A stretch of DNA of 64,000 bases, from positions 3,348,001 through 3,412,000 of the forward strand of contig NZ_VFMS01000001.1 in assembly GCF_006715165.1 (NCBI RefSeq), written 5' to 3'. Each line of letters begins with the position of its first letter. Positions within the stretch are counted from its first letter, which is position 1. The notes below the pieces were generated by a model. That model was not told where the DNA came from and did not search any database. It saw only the letters and a program-made list of their open reading frames with translations. A program made the position numbers and the translations under genes. This DNA comes from Arthrobacter sp. SLBN-122. Its GTDB lineage: Bacteria > Actinomycetota > Actinomycetes > Actinomycetales > Micrococcaceae. Positions 63,275 to 64,000 of the stretch are shown in pieces.

Positions 63275-64000
63275 GTTCCAAACGGCCCGTTGCGCCGCCG
63301 CCCCGCATCCCGGGGTTCACCTATATCAGCCTGCTGGGGTCCGGCGGGTTTTCCGATGTCTACCTGTATGAACAGGACCGGCCGCGCCGCAAGGTCGCCG
63401 TCAAGGTGCTGCTCTCGGACCTCAAGACCGAAGGCGCGCGGCGGCGTTTCGAGTCCGAAGCCAACCTCATGGCCCAGCTGTCCTCGCACCCGTACATCGT
63501 CACGATTTTCGAGGCTGAAGTTACGGACGACGGGCATTCCTACCTGGCCATGGAGTACTGCTCCCGGCCCAGCCTGGACGTGCGGTACCGGCGCCAGCGC
63601 TTCAGCGTGGACGAGGTCCTGGCCGTCGGCATCCAGGTGGCCTCCGCCGTCGAAACCGCCCACCGGGCCGGGATCGCCCACCGCGACATCAAGCCCGCCA
63701 ACATCCTGGTGACGGACTACAACCGTCCCGCCCTCACCGACTTTGGCATCTCCGGCACCCTGGCCGGGGATTCAGACGACGATTCGGGCATGTCCATTCC
63801 CTGGTCCCCGCCGGAGCAGTTCCGGGACGGCAGCGTTGACGGCGTCATGGTGGACGTGTGGGCCCTCGGCGCCACGCTGTACACCCTGCTGGCCGGACGC
63901 TCCCCCTTCGTGATGCCCGGGGCAGACAACTCCCAGCGTGAACTGATCAACCGGATCTCCAACATGGCGCTGCCCAAACTGGGCCGTGCCGATGTGCCGG
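63271..64000 (+). CDS. Ser/Thr protein kinase, N-terminal part (cut by window end)
   Basis: The first 243 codons are present. Kinase motifs are complete: glycine loop LGSGGFSDVYL, VAVKVL lysine, AHRDIKPANILV catalytic loop, TDFGIS, and SPPEQ in the APE position. It is a PknB-type eukaryotic-like kinase. The TTG start overlaps the FHA stop (TTGA) and has GAGGAG five bases upstream. The reading frame is open to the right edge, so the C-terminus, including any transmembrane or sensor domain, is not seen. It is the probable writer of the phosphothreonines read by the two FHA proteins. Confidence 0.92.
   Translation, partial: MSSKRPVAPPPRIPGFTYISLLGSGGFSDVYLYEQDRPRRKVAVKVLLSDLKTEGARRRFESEANLMAQLSSHPYIVTIFEAEVTDDGHSYLAMEYCSRPSLDVRYRRQRFSVDEVLAVGIQVASAVETAHRAGIAHRDIKPANILVTDYNRPALTDFGISGTLAGDSDDDSGMSIPWSPPEQFRDGSVDGVMVDVWALGATLYTLLAGRSPFVMPGADNSQRELINRISNMALPKLGRADVP

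Overview
The window comes from a high-GC Gram-positive chromosome. Codon choice, gene order and protein families point to an actinobacterium of the Micrococcaceae, close to Arthrobacter or Pseudarthrobacter; the genus is inferred from sequence character, not from a search. Part of the gene order (purine nucleoside phosphorylase beside phosphomannomutase and an LpdA-type flavoprotein; biotin ligase beside acyl-CoA carboxylase beta and epsilon, with maf and the biotinylated alpha subunit further away) resembles the Mycobacterium tuberculosis Rv3279c-Rv3308 region, with extra genes inserted.

Region 1 (1-7.8 kb) holds deoC and an assimilatory nitrite reduction block: a small FAD oxidoreductase, a HemD-winged-helix regulator of NnaR type, a siroheme methyltransferase, nirB and divergent nirD. 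Region 2 (7.8-12 kb) holds nucleoside/sugar-phosphate enzymes and lpdA. Region 3 (12.0-15.5 kb) is a compact operon of unknown function: a diverged Lgt-like membrane protein, two small paralogous membrane proteins, a radical SAM protein resembling tetraether lipid synthase (Tes), and another small membrane protein. Region 4 (15.9-21.2 kb) is a leftward nitrate operon narK, nitrate reductase, NADH-dependent electron-transfer flavoprotein. The nirB and narK promoters carry GlnR-like boxes with the same spacing to the -10 element, so the two nitrogen blocks probably form one regulon.

Region 5 (21.4-41 kb) is mixed: an MHS-family transporter, a glutamine amidotransferase-like protein, acyl-CoA carboxylase subunits split over two loci that share a 17-bp palindrome, maf, a TetR/MMPL exporter operon with its operator, a secreted protein, a dicarboxylate symporter, a PAP2 phosphatase, a DUF885 metallopeptidase-like protein, an SDR enzyme, biotin ligase, a PH-domain protein and a class III adenylate cyclase. 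Many genes here and in region 2 have TANNNT six or seven bases before the start codon and no Shine-Dalgarno sequence, which is the signature of leaderless mRNAs.

Region 6 (41 kb to the right edge) is one large surface/signalling locus: two giant (about 2050 residues) single-pass proteins with Ig-like and fibronectin III repeats, whose 5' kilobase is nearly identical and has unusual codon use, followed by a tightly overlapping operon of a MoxR ATPase, a DUF58 protein, a transglutaminase-like membrane protein lacking the catalytic cysteine, a zinc-ribbon/RDD/FHA protein, a PP2C phosphatase, a long FHA protein and a Ser/Thr kinase cut by the window end. I see no tRNA, rRNA, CRISPR array, insertion sequence or phage gene. 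No gene-free stretch exceeds 300 bases.
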